From NCBI GenBank assembly GCA_016215025.1, contig JACRMI010000064.1, positions 1 to 36,758 on the forward strand: a stretch of 36,758 nucleotides of DNA, in the 5' to 3' direction. Position 1 is the stretch's first letter, and each line of letters opens with the position of its first letter. Source of the DNA: Chloroflexota bacterium. Its GTDB lineage: Bacteria > Chloroflexota > Anaerolineae > UBA4142. The notes beneath the pieces were generated by a model that saw only the letters and a list, made by a program, of their open reading frames with translations, made no database searches and had not been told where the DNA came from. The position numbers were made by a program, and so were the translations under genes. Positions 13,465 to 20,615 of the stretch are shown here, piece by piece.

Positions 13465-14571
13465 ATGAAGCATTCCATTCGTTTTCAATTAACGCTCACG
13501 TATGTCATCGGTGTGATTATGGCGGTGTTACTGGCTTATGCCACATTCCACATCATCGTTGAACCTTGGAGTGTTCGACTGACTTTGCCATTCGTGAGTG
13601 GGAGTCCGCCCAACGATTTTGATTTTCTCTTTCGCTTGTTGATTTCTGCTATCGTCGTTTCGGTGTTGCTGGGTGCGTTGATGGCTCACAACATGACGCA
13701 TAGAATTGCGGGGTTGGCAGCGGCGGCAAAATCCATCGCCGCCGGCAATTTGGTAACTCGTGTTCCCACTAATCCTTTGGGCGATGAACTTGATTTGCTC
13801 GGTACGACGTTTAACGAGATGTCTGATCGGTTGAGCGAATCTTTGGCGCAACAGAAAAAATTGGAGCAAGCACGCCGCGAGCTTGTCGCGAATGTAGCGC
13901 ACGATTTGCGCACACCTTTGGCGGCTGTTCAAGCTGCAGTTGAAGCGTTGGACGAAGGTGTTGCGACCGACGAAACCACCTCTGCGCGCTATCGCACTGC
14001 GATTGGGCAGCAAACGCGCCACCTGGGTCGATTGATCGACGATCTCTTTGCGCTTTCACAGTTACAAGCCGGTCAATTTGAACTAAGATTAGAAGCGGTC
14101 TATCTGGAAAATGTTTTGCAGGATTGTCTCGCCGGATTGATGCCGCAGGCAGAACGTGCAGGGATTACGATGTCCGTCGATTTGCCGGCGATGCTGCCGC
14201 CAGTGCGTGCAGACCGCCATGCGATGCGGCGGGTGCTGAACAATCTCATTCACAATGCTATCGAATTCACGCCCGCCCACGGAACGATCACGCTGACCGG
14301 TACATCGATCGATCATAGTGTCGAAATTCAAGTGTGCGATACAGGTCCAGGCATTTCACCCGAAGATATGGAACCAGGTGCCGATGGATTGCCGCGAGTG
14401 TTTGATCGATTTTATCGCGGCGACAAGGCGCGGTCTCGCGGTGGCGGCGGATTAGGACTGACCATCGTCAAAGAGCTTGTCCAAGCACAAGGCGGACAGA
14501 TTTCGATCAAGAGCAAGCCAGGCGAAGGAACGAGCATCGGTTTTACGTTGCCAGTGTATCAACCAAATTGA
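13465..14571 (+). CDS. Membrane sensor histidine kinase
   Basis: A 368-aa classic kinase: membrane helices at about 8-30 and 53-75, a short extracytoplasmic loop (about 22 aa), HAMP (about 76-130), HisKA with H146 in NVAHDLRTPL, and HATPase_c with the N-box NNLIHNAIEF, DTGPGIS and GGGGLGLTIV. The short sensor loop recalls intramembrane-sensing kinases that work with ABC transporters, consistent with the downstream operon (inference). Start chosen at ATG 13465, with GGAG 6 nt upstream; the frame also opens at TTG 13453. It partners the regulator encoded 12 bp upstream. Confidence 0.92.
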   Translation: MKHSIRFQLTLTYVIGVIMAVLLAYATFHIIVEPWSVRLTLPFVSGSPPNDFDFLFRLLISAIVVSVLLGALMAHNMTHRIAGLAAAAKSIAAGNLVTRVPTNPLGDELDLLGTTFNEMSDRLSESLAQQKKLEQARRELVANVAHDLRTPLAAVQAAVEALDEGVATDETTSARYRTAIGQQTRHLGRLIDDLFALSQLQAGQFELRLEAVYLENVLQDCLAGLMPQAERAGITMSVDLPAMLPPVRADRHAMRRVLNNLIHNAIEFTPAHGTITLTGTSIDHSVEIQVCDTGPGISPEDMEPGADGLPRVFDRFYRGDKARSRGGGGLGLTIVKELVQAQGGQISIKSKPGEGTSIGFTLPVYQPN

Positions 14572-14586
14572 AATCTACGATTTCCG

Positions 14587-14611
14587 AGCGGCGCATATGC
14601 GCCGCTTTATT
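14587..14611 (+). terminator. Rho-independent terminator after the histidine kinase gene
   Basis: A perfect 20-bp GC-rich palindrome (14587-14606, arms AGCGGCGCAT/ATGCGCCGCT) is followed by TTATTATTT. It separates the two-component genes from the transporter operon. Confidence 0.8.
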
Positions 14612-14618
14612 ATTTGGA

Positions 14619-14639
14619 GGGCAATTTGGAAAATTGCCC
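14619..14639. repeat. Second hairpin between kinase and transporter genes
   Basis: GGGCAATTT (14619-14627) and AAATTGCCC (14631-14639) form a 9-bp stem with a three-base loop. No T-run follows, so it may be an operator, or a transcript-stabilising or antisense element rather than a terminator. Confidence 0.45.
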
Positions 14640-14648
14640 CCATTCCGT

Positions 14649-14665
14649 CTTAAGAAAAACTTAGG
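14649..14665 (+). promoter_or_regulatory. Direct repeat, possible response-regulator site
   Basis: CTTAAG (14649-14654) and CTTAGG (14660-14665) are 11 bp apart start to start, the usual phasing of OmpR/PhoB-type dimer sites. They lie about 70 bp upstream of the ABC ATPase gene, which follows the two-component genes. Regulation of the transporter by that system is inferred. Confidence 0.45.
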
Positions 14666-14731
14666 AATTTGATAAAGACCTCATAAGGCGGATGCGCTAA
14701 AGTGAACCTGAAATCGAATAAGGAGACAAAC

Positions 14732-15478
14732 ATGATGCTTACACAAACGCTGAATGAACGCCAAACAAAAATCCAAACGCCCAGCGCGCGCAGTGGAAAC
14801 TTGATCGAGTTGCGCCAGGTCGCCAAAACGTTTGAAAATGCCGCCGGCACATTCACAGCACTCAAGGGTGTCGATCTGCAGGTGCGCTCCGGCGAGTTGG
14901 TCGCCATCGTCGGCAAGTCGGGCAGCGGCAAGTCGACGCTGCTGAATGTTCTTAGCGGCATTGATCGCCCAACTTCTGGCGAGATTCTGATTGGCGGCAC
15001 CGCCGTTCATACTTTGACCGAAGGACAGATTGCCGCTTGGCGCGGTCGTAACGTCGGCGTCGTCTTTCAATTTTTCCAACTCTTGCCAACGCTCACCGCA
15101 ATCGAAAATGTAATATTACCGATGGATTTTTGCAATGCGATCCCGGGTCGCGAACGCCAAGCGCGGGCGGAGCAACTTTTGGAAATGGTCAGTGTGGCGG
15201 ACCAGGCAGACAAATTGCCGAATACACTTTCGGGCGGTCAGCAGCAGCGCGTGGCTATCGCGCGGGCGCTCGCGAATGACCCTGCTATCATCCTTGCCGA
15301 TGAACCCACCGGCAACCTGGATTCGCGAACAGCAGACGATGTCTTTCGTTTGTTTCAAAATCTTACGGCGAACGGCAAGACGGTGTTGGTCGTTTCGCAT
15401 GAGCGAGACATTGCCAGGTTGGTCAATCGCACGGTGACCATCGCCGATGGAAAAATTATGTGTGAGCTGAGGAACTGA
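14732..15478 (+). CDS. ABC transporter ATPase, MacB/LolD type
   Basis: A 248-aa nucleotide-binding protein. Walker A is GKSGSGKST (61-69), the Q-loop is [18 protein letters not shown], the signature is LSGGQQQR (166-173), Walker B is [13 protein letters not shown] and the H-loop is VVSHER. The Q-loop and D-loop sequences are those of the MacB/LolD/FtsE group, which power FtsX-like permeases in lipoprotein release, peptide export or mechanotransmission rather than uptake. Start chosen at ATG 14732 with AAGGAG upstream; an in-frame GTG at 14702 is unlikely. The permease gene follows after 1 bp. Confidence 0.93.
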   Translation: MMLTQTLNERQTKIQTPSARSGNLIELRQVAKTFENAAGTFTALKGVDLQVRSGELVAIVGKSGSGKSTLLNVLSGIDRPTSGEILIGGTAVHTLTEGQIAAWRGRNVGVVFQFFQLLPTLTAIENVILPMDFCNAIPGRERQARAEQLLEMVSVADQADKLPNTLSGGQQQRVAIARALANDPAIILADEPTGNLDSRTADDVFRLFQNLTANGKTVLVVSHERDIARLVNRTVTIADGKIMCELRN

Positions 15479-15479
15479 A

Positions 15480-17888
15480 ATGTTGAAAACAAATCCACGT
15501 TGGAAAAAAGCAATTCGGGACCTTTGGTTGAACAAGACGCGCACGCTGTTGGTTGTGCTCGCCATCAGCATCGGCATTTTAGGCATGGGCACGGTGCTGG
15601 TCGGGTACTCGATTTTGACGCGCGAGTTGCAAGTCAATTACATGAAGACGAACCCCGCCTCGGCTACATTGTGGGCCGATTCATTGGATCGCGATCTCGT
15701 GCAAGCAGTGCAAACTCTACCGGCGATTCAAGATGCCGAAGCGCGTCGCCTGGTGCGCGCGCGCGTACAAATGGGTGAGAACGAATGGTTGCCGATCGAC
15801 TTGTTCGTCATCGACGATTTTCAGAAGGTGCGTGTCAGTACGTTTAAACCAGAACAAGGCGCGCCCTTGCCAGCTCAGAATGAAATTCTGATCGAACGTG
15901 TGGCGTTGCCGGTGCTCAAATCCAAAATCGGCGATGTGTTGACGCTCAAGACGCCCAATGGCGCGCCGCAAAATTTGCGAATCGCAGGGACGGTGCATGA
16001 TCCGGGGCAAGCGCCAGCCTGGATGGAGCAGCGGGCGTATGGCTATATCACGCCGGACACACTGCAAATGCTCGGTGAGTTGCGCAGCCTAAATGAACTC
16101 AAGATCGTCGTGGCGCGAGATGCCTTGAATGAGGTATCAATTCGCCAGACAGCGTACGAGTTGAAAACCTGGCTTGAATCGAGTGGTCGCCGAGTGGAGC
16201 GGCTTGAAGTACCTGCGCCCGGTGAGCACCCCCATATTCGCCAAATGGATTCTCTGCTGTTTTTATTCGAAGCGTTTGGTGTACTGGCTTTCGCCCTGAG
16301 CACGATCCTCGTTATCAACATGATCGCAGCTTTGCTCGCGCAGCAGGTTCGCCAGATCGGCGTGATGAAAGCGATTGGGGGGAGCACCCGGCAAGCCATG
16401 TCCATCTACTTGAGCATGGTGGTTGTGCTAGGCTTGACTGCACTCGTTATCGCTATGCCGTTGACGATTTGGTTGGGCATGCGCTACGCCGATTTTGTTG
16501 CGGGCATTCTCAACTTTAAAATCTACAGCTACGAAATTCCGACTTGGGTCTTTGCAATCCTGATAGGATTGGGCTGGCTTGCGCCTATCCTTGCCGCCGC
16601 GTATCCGATTTATCGCGGCAGTCAGATCACGGCGCGTGAAGCGATGAGCGATTATGGTGTCGGCCAAGGCTCGTTTGGCAGGGGTGCGTTCGATTCGTTG
16701 TTGGGGCGATTGCGCGGTCGTTCGCGGCCACTCTTGCTCTCACTGCGTAATACGTTTCGTCGTCGCGGGCGATTGGTTCTCACACTGTTCACCCTTGCCA
16801 TCGGCGGAACGATGTTGATCGTAGCGATGAACATTAGCGCATCGATTGACAAAACGGTGGACAGGACGATGTCAGTGCATCAGTACGACGTCGAGATTCT
16901 TTTCAACCGTGCGTACTCGAAGCAACAGATCGAGCAAGTCATTGGCGATGCACCGGGTGTCACGCGCGTCGAAACCTGGGGACAAATCAAAGCGTTGCCC
17001 GTGCGAACAGATGGTACGCATGGAAATGAGTTTAGCATCATTAGCTTGCCACCGAAGAGTGAGATGCTCAATCTGGAGATCGTCGATGGACGATGGCTTG
17101 TACCCGGCGATCAGAATGCAATCGTGTTGAATCACGGGCTGGTCGCCGAATTAAAAGAGCGCGATCCGCAGTTGCAGATCAAAGCTGGCGATCAAGTTAC
17201 ACTAGGCGTGAATGGCAAGCCGACCCAGTGGCACGTAGTCGGCATTGCGCGCGAAGTCGCCGTCATGCCGCGCGGCTTTGCCAGCTATGATTACGTTGCA
17301 AACTTGACTGGGCAGGCAGGGCTTGCGCGACGTGTTGGAGTACGCACGGAAAAACACGATGCTAAGTTTCAAAAACAGGTCTTGGGCACGCTCGAAGCGC
17401 GATTTGAGAGTGCGGGGATGAAAGTTGAGAACACCTTGACCTTGGCCGGTTATCGCATCGTCATTGAAGAACATCTCATGATCATCGTCGCATTCCTCAT
17501 CCTCATGTCGATATTCATTGTCGCCGTGGGTGGACTGGGTCTCATGTTGACGATGAGCATCAACATCATCGAGCGCACCCGCGAGATCGGCGTCATGCGG
17601 GCAATTGGCGCTTCAGGGTTCGACATCATCCGCGTCGTCATGGTCGAAGCAGTTCTGATCGGTGTGTTGAGCTGGTTGATCGCGATTGTGCTGGCTCCGC
17701 CGACGAGCATGTTGATCGGCAATATCTTTGGCACTATCTTTTTCGCCGCGCCGCTCGAATTTGCAATTTCGATCAATGGCAGTTTGTTGTGGCTCGTCAT
17801 CGTCATTGTCTTTGCGCCGATTGCCAGTTTTCTGCCGGCGTGGAAGGCATCGCAATTGCCGACGAGTCAGGTATTGGCATACGAATAA
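15480..17888 (+). CDS. FtsX-like ABC transporter permease
   Basis: An 802-aa permease with two FtsX halves. The first has a membrane helix at about 20-42, an extracytoplasmic MacB-PCD-like domain (45-250) and three helices at about 265-390. The second repeats this pattern: a helix at about 430-450, an external domain to about 650, then helices at about 660-790. The motifs GVMKAIGGSTRQAM and GVMRAIGASGFDII mark the coupling regions of each half. Ten-helix permeases of this layout work as monomers with the ATPase encoded 1 bp upstream. Combined with the two-component pair, an efflux or cell-envelope stress (antimicrobial peptide) function is likely; the substrate is not visible. Confidence 0.9.
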   Translation: MLKTNPRWKKAIRDLWLNKTRTLLVVLAISIGILGMGTVLVGYSILTRELQVNYMKTNPASATLWADSLDRDLVQAVQTLPAIQDAEARRLVRARVQMGENEWLPIDLFVIDDFQKVRVSTFKPEQGAPLPAQNEILIERVALPVLKSKIGDVLTLKTPNGAPQNLRIAGTVHDPGQAPAWMEQRAYGYITPDTLQMLGELRSLNELKIVVARDALNEVSIRQTAYELKTWLESSGRRVERLEVPAPGEHPHIRQMDSLLFLFEAFGVLAFALSTILVINMIAALLAQQVRQIGVMKAIGGSTRQAMSIYLSMVVVLGLTALVIAMPLTIWLGMRYADFVAGILNFKIYSYEIPTWVFAILIGLGWLAPILAAAYPIYRGSQITAREAMSDYGVGQGSFGRGAFDSLLGRLRGRSRPLLLSLRNTFRRRGRLVLTLFTLAIGGTMLIVAMNISASIDKTVDRTMSVHQYDVEILFNRAYSKQQIEQVIGDAPGVTRVETWGQIKALPVRTDGTHGNEFSIISLPPKSEMLNLEIVDGRWLVPGDQNAIVLNHGLVAELKERDPQLQIKAGDQVTLGVNGKPTQWHVVGIAREVAVMPRGFASYDYVANLTGQAGLARRVGVRTEKHDAKFQKQVLGTLEARFESAGMKVENTLTLAGYRIVIEEHLMIIVAFLILMSIFIVAVGGLGLMLTMSINIIERTREIGVMRAIGASGFDIIRVVMVEAVLIGVLSWLIAIVLAPPTSMLIGNIFGTIFFAAPLEFAISINGSLLWLVIVIVFAPIASFLPAWKASQLPTSQVLAYE

Positions 17889-17907
17889 GACAAGCCAAAA
17901 GCTTGTC
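17889..17907. repeat. Small hairpin between permease and methyltransferase genes
   Basis: GACAAGC (17889-17895) and GCTTGTC (17901-17907) form a 7-bp stem over CAAAA with no T-run. It may be a scattered intergenic palindrome or a weak transcript-processing site within the operon. Confidence 0.4.
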
Positions 17908-17926
17908 CTACATCATGGAGGCTTTC

Positions 17927-18592
17927 ATGTTTCACAAGAACACAGTGCGCACGACAAATGCCCATTCAAAAGAAAAAGAAATCATGAAAGGATGGGCGCC
18001 GTACTATGATTGGCTGGTCAAATTGATGCTTGGAGGCAAGGAAGCCAAGATTCGAAAAATGACAGTCGATTTAGCGGGAGTCAAGCCAGGAGACAAGGTG
18101 CTCGAGATTGGTTGCGGAACTGGCAGCTTGACCATCGCGGCCAAGAAACAAGCCGGCGTGCAGGGCGAGGTGTGCGGAATCGATCCGTTGCCGGAAATGT
18201 TGAATGTGGCGCGGCGTAAAGCGGAGCGCGCCGGACTAGAAATTACTTTCGAGTCTGGCTCGCTTCAAGAGATTCCGTTTCCAGATCATCAATTCGATGT
18301 CGTCATGATTAGTTTCATGATCTTCCACGTTCCATCGGCGGATATTCAGCGCAGAGGTTTTGCCGAAATTGCGCGGGTGCTCAAGCCGGGCGGACAATTG
18401 TTGATTCTGGACCGATCAACAGAAGAACAAGCTGGGCGTAGTTGGATAGAAAAGCTTTTCCTCAACTTTTCGCAGCCGGATATGAGAACGTTGCTGCCCA
18501 TGCTGCAAGACGCCGGTTTTGTGGATGCAACGGTGGAACAAACGCAGTATAAATTCTTGACTACATTGCGAGCGCGAATCAAACCAACTTGA
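17927..18592 (+). CDS. Class I SAM-dependent methyltransferase
   Basis: A 221-aa Rossmann-fold methyltransferase. Motif I is VLEIGCGTGSL (58-68), the acidic end of strand 2 is GIDPLPEML, motif II is FDVVMISFMIFHV and motif III is ARVLKPGGQLLILDR. The pattern is of the UbiE/Methyltransf_11 group, acting on small molecules (quinones, lipids, others); the substrate is unknown. Start chosen at ATG 17927, 5 nt after GGAGG; the frame overlaps the permease if extended, but no signal supports that. It follows the permease gene by 38 bp and probably shares its transcript. Confidence 0.88.
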   Translation: MFHKNTVRTTNAHSKEKEIMKGWAPYYDWLVKLMLGGKEAKIRKMTVDLAGVKPGDKVLEIGCGTGSLTIAAKKQAGVQGEVCGIDPLPEMLNVARRKAERAGLEITFESGSLQEIPFPDHQFDVVMISFMIFHVPSADIQRRGFAEIARVLKPGGQLLILDRSTEEQAGRSWIEKLFLNFSQPDMRTLLPMLQDAGFVDATVEQTQYKFLTTLRARIKPT

Positions 18593-18634
18593 GGTCGCAT
18601 TAGCAAGTGAATACAAAAACCAAAGGAGAATCAA

Positions 18635-18757
18635 ATGTCTAAAAACCGAATTATCACCATTGTGTTTGTACTCGTATGTGTGGTGTTGGTGGGTTTACTG
18701 ATTTACACGACTGGCAGCGGTTTTATGCAAATGCTGCAGGCGCATTTAGGCGGATGA
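18635..18757 (+). CDS. 40-aa single-pass membrane peptide
   Basis: ATG 18635 is preceded by AAGGAGA (18623-18629) at ideal spacing. The 40-residue product starts MSKNR, then has one hydrophobic helix (about 6-26) and a short tail ending AHLGG. No family is recognised. It is the last gene of the transporter operon, 42 bp after the methyltransferase. Small membrane peptides often modulate nearby transporters or kinases, so it could be a subunit of the ABC system; this is inference. Confidence 0.65.
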   Translation: MSKNRIITIVFVLVCVVLVGLLIYTTGSGFMQMLQAHLGG

Positions 18758-18846
18758 AACAAATCGAATAAGCGACGACGGCTGCGAAACGATGTCAAAT
18801 TTTCCGCTTGGGATCGAGGCAGTATAACGACACGACGCGCTAACCG

Positions 18847-18908
18847 AAGGATGGAGGATAGAGAAGAACGCAACTCAATTTCGTTCTTTCCGCCTTCATC
18901 CTTTTTCT
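18847..18908 (+). terminator. Imperfect terminator hairpin
   Basis: AAGGATG (18847-18853) pairs with CATCCTT (18897-18903), and GAAGAACG (18863-18870) with CGTTCTTTC (18882-18890). The stem is interrupted by small bulges and followed by TTTTTCT. It lies about 90 bp after the small peptide gene. Confidence 0.5.
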
Positions 18909-19103
18909 ATTGGGTCAATACCTTCGCCAAAATTTCTACTCCCACCGATGCGCTGCGTGGGAAACACAGAAAAACAATCGAAAAATTCAGACTGTTTTCT
19001 TTGTTTTTTTCTTTCGGCGGGGAAAAAAATTGGGGTTCTGTCCTCAAACGGCTAATTGGCGAAGGGATTGATTGGGCAAGAATCATTTTGGGAATCAAAA
19101 AAA

Positions 19104-19132
19104 TTGACCTTTTGCGTTGAACAACATATACT
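19104..19132 (+). promoter_or_regulatory. Promoter of the binding protein-kinase operon
   Basis: TTGACC (19104-19109) and TATACT (19127-19132) are separated by exactly 17 bp. The first start codon follows about 130 bp downstream. Confidence 0.65.
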
Positions 19133-19262
19133 AGGCAAAAGTATTTACCTTCACATCATTCCTCAACGCGGCGACGCGACTCTGTGTTTTTTCTTTTGCT
19201 CAATTACGAGCCAGAATAGGTTTGCACTTTTGATTTGATTGACTAGGGAAAGAAGGGGTTCG

Positions 19263-20603
19263 ATGATGACCTCAACCACACTTTCACGCCGCGAATTTCT
19301 CCGCCTCACCGGATTGACTGTTGCAGGTGCGACACTCACCGGATGTAGCGCGCTTTCGCCTCAACCCACGCGCCCAACCAACCAAGTCCAACTCGTCTAT
19401 CAAGATTCACGCGTTGGCTGGTTTCCACCGATGGTGCAGCAAATGCTCGATCAGTTCCACGCGGCGCATCCTAACATCCGCGTGTTTTACACCCCAGAGC
19501 CTGAGAATCCCCAAGACATCGAAGAAAAAACCCTTGGCTCGATGCAGGTTGGCACTGCGCCCGATGTCTTTCAAGGTTGCTGCGATTGGTTCCCCATTTG
19601 GGCGCAAAAGGGTTACACCCTCGACCTCCGTCCGTACGTTTCGGCCGATCTGGATGCCGCGACCATCGCAGATTTCAACCCCGGACAATACAAATATTTC
19701 TTCACGCGCGATGGTCGCCAATACGCGCTGCCCAAGTATCACGGCGGACTCGCGCTCTACTACAACCGTGACCTGTTCGACGAATACAAGGTCGATTATC
19801 CCAACGCCAGTTGGAACCACGACGATTATCTGGCGACGATGAAACGTCTCACCCATGACCGCGATCACGACGGCAAGATCGATCTGTGGGGCAGCATGAC
19901 CTACGTCAGTTGGGCGCGTCTTCAGATTCACGTCAATGGCTGGGGCGGACATTTAGTGGATCCCAACGATCCAACGAAATGCTTGATGGGCGAGCCTGCT
20001 GCACTCACGGCGATGGAATGGCTGCGCGCGCGGATGTGGGATGACAAGGTGATGGCAACACCGCTCGACGTGCAGCGCGCTTGGCCCAACGATGCGTTTA
20101 TCGCAGGCAAGATCGCGATGGTGGAAGACGGCTCGTGGCAGCTCAAAGGAATTTTGTCGAATGCCAAGTTTCGGGTCGGGGTCGCGCCTTTCCCAGCGGG
20201 TCCGGTCAAGCGCGTAACCTTAGCCACCACGGATGGTTTTGCGATTTATTCTGAAACAAAACATCCCGCCGCCGCCTGGGAGTTGCTCAAGTTTCTCATC
20301 AGCAAAGATTACGGTCGCGCGATGGCACGGGCTAATTTTCTCCAACCCGCGCGAGCTTCTCTCTTGGACGAATGGATCGGTTTTGTCCGTACGGAATTTC
20401 CAGCGCAGACCAAGGACCTGGACCTAGCTGCATTTGCGGACGGTCATCTCAAAGGTTATTCCGTAACTTCAGAGGACGCTGCCAATCAAGCCGAGGCAAC
20501 GCGGATTGCGAATGCCGCCTGGGATCAAATCCTCACCTTCGGCAAAGCGCCGGTCGATATATTAAAAACCACTGCACGCGAGATCGAAGCCGCGCAAAGA
20601 TAG
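19263..20603 (+). CDS. Extracellular solute-binding lipoprotein (sugar ABC type)
   Basis: A 446-aa binding protein. The N-terminus has a twin-arginine-like SRREFLRLTG followed by a hydrophobic stretch and the lipobox LTGC (about residue 28), so it is an exported lipoprotein. The body follows the carbohydrate-binding SBP_bac_1 pattern: FHAAHPNIRV, GTAPDVFQG, YALPKYHGGLALYYNRDLF, GKIAMVEDGSW and AAWELLKFLISKD. No permease or ATPase gene is nearby. Instead a sensor kinase gene follows after 12 bp, which suggests the protein presents its ligand to that kinase. Start chosen at ATG 19263 with AAGGGG upstream; TTG 19239 is the alternative. The ligand is unknown, probably a sugar. Confidence 0.88.
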   Translation: MMTSTTLSRREFLRLTGLTVAGATLTGCSALSPQPTRPTNQVQLVYQDSRVGWFPPMVQQMLDQFHAAHPNIRVFYTPEPENPQDIEEKTLGSMQVGTAPDVFQGCCDWFPIWAQKGYTLDLRPYVSADLDAATIADFNPGQYKYFFTRDGRQYALPKYHGGLALYYNRDLFDEYKVDYPNASWNHDDYLATMKRLTHDRDHDGKIDLWGSMTYVSWARLQIHVNGWGGHLVDPNDPTKCLMGEPAALTAMEWLRARMWDDKVMATPLDVQRAWPNDAFIAGKIAMVEDGSWQLKGILSNAKFRVGVAPFPAGPVKRVTLATTDGFAIYSETKHPAAAWELLKFLISKDYGRAMARANFLQPARASLLDEWIGFVRTEFPAQTKDLDLAAFADGHLKGYSVTSEDAANQAEATRIANAAWDQILTFGKAPVDILKTTAREIEAAQR

Positions 20604-20615
20604 GGAATCAAAAAT

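Larger units (their letters stand above)
18758..19262. other. Intergenic region between transporter operon and sensor operon
   Basis: No convincing gene. It holds an imperfect terminator hairpin (18847-18908), an A/T-rich stretch with runs of T and A (18990-19030), a good promoter (19104-19132) and a leader of about 130 nt before the binding-protein start. I found no riboswitch that I recognise in the leader. Confidence 0.5.
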
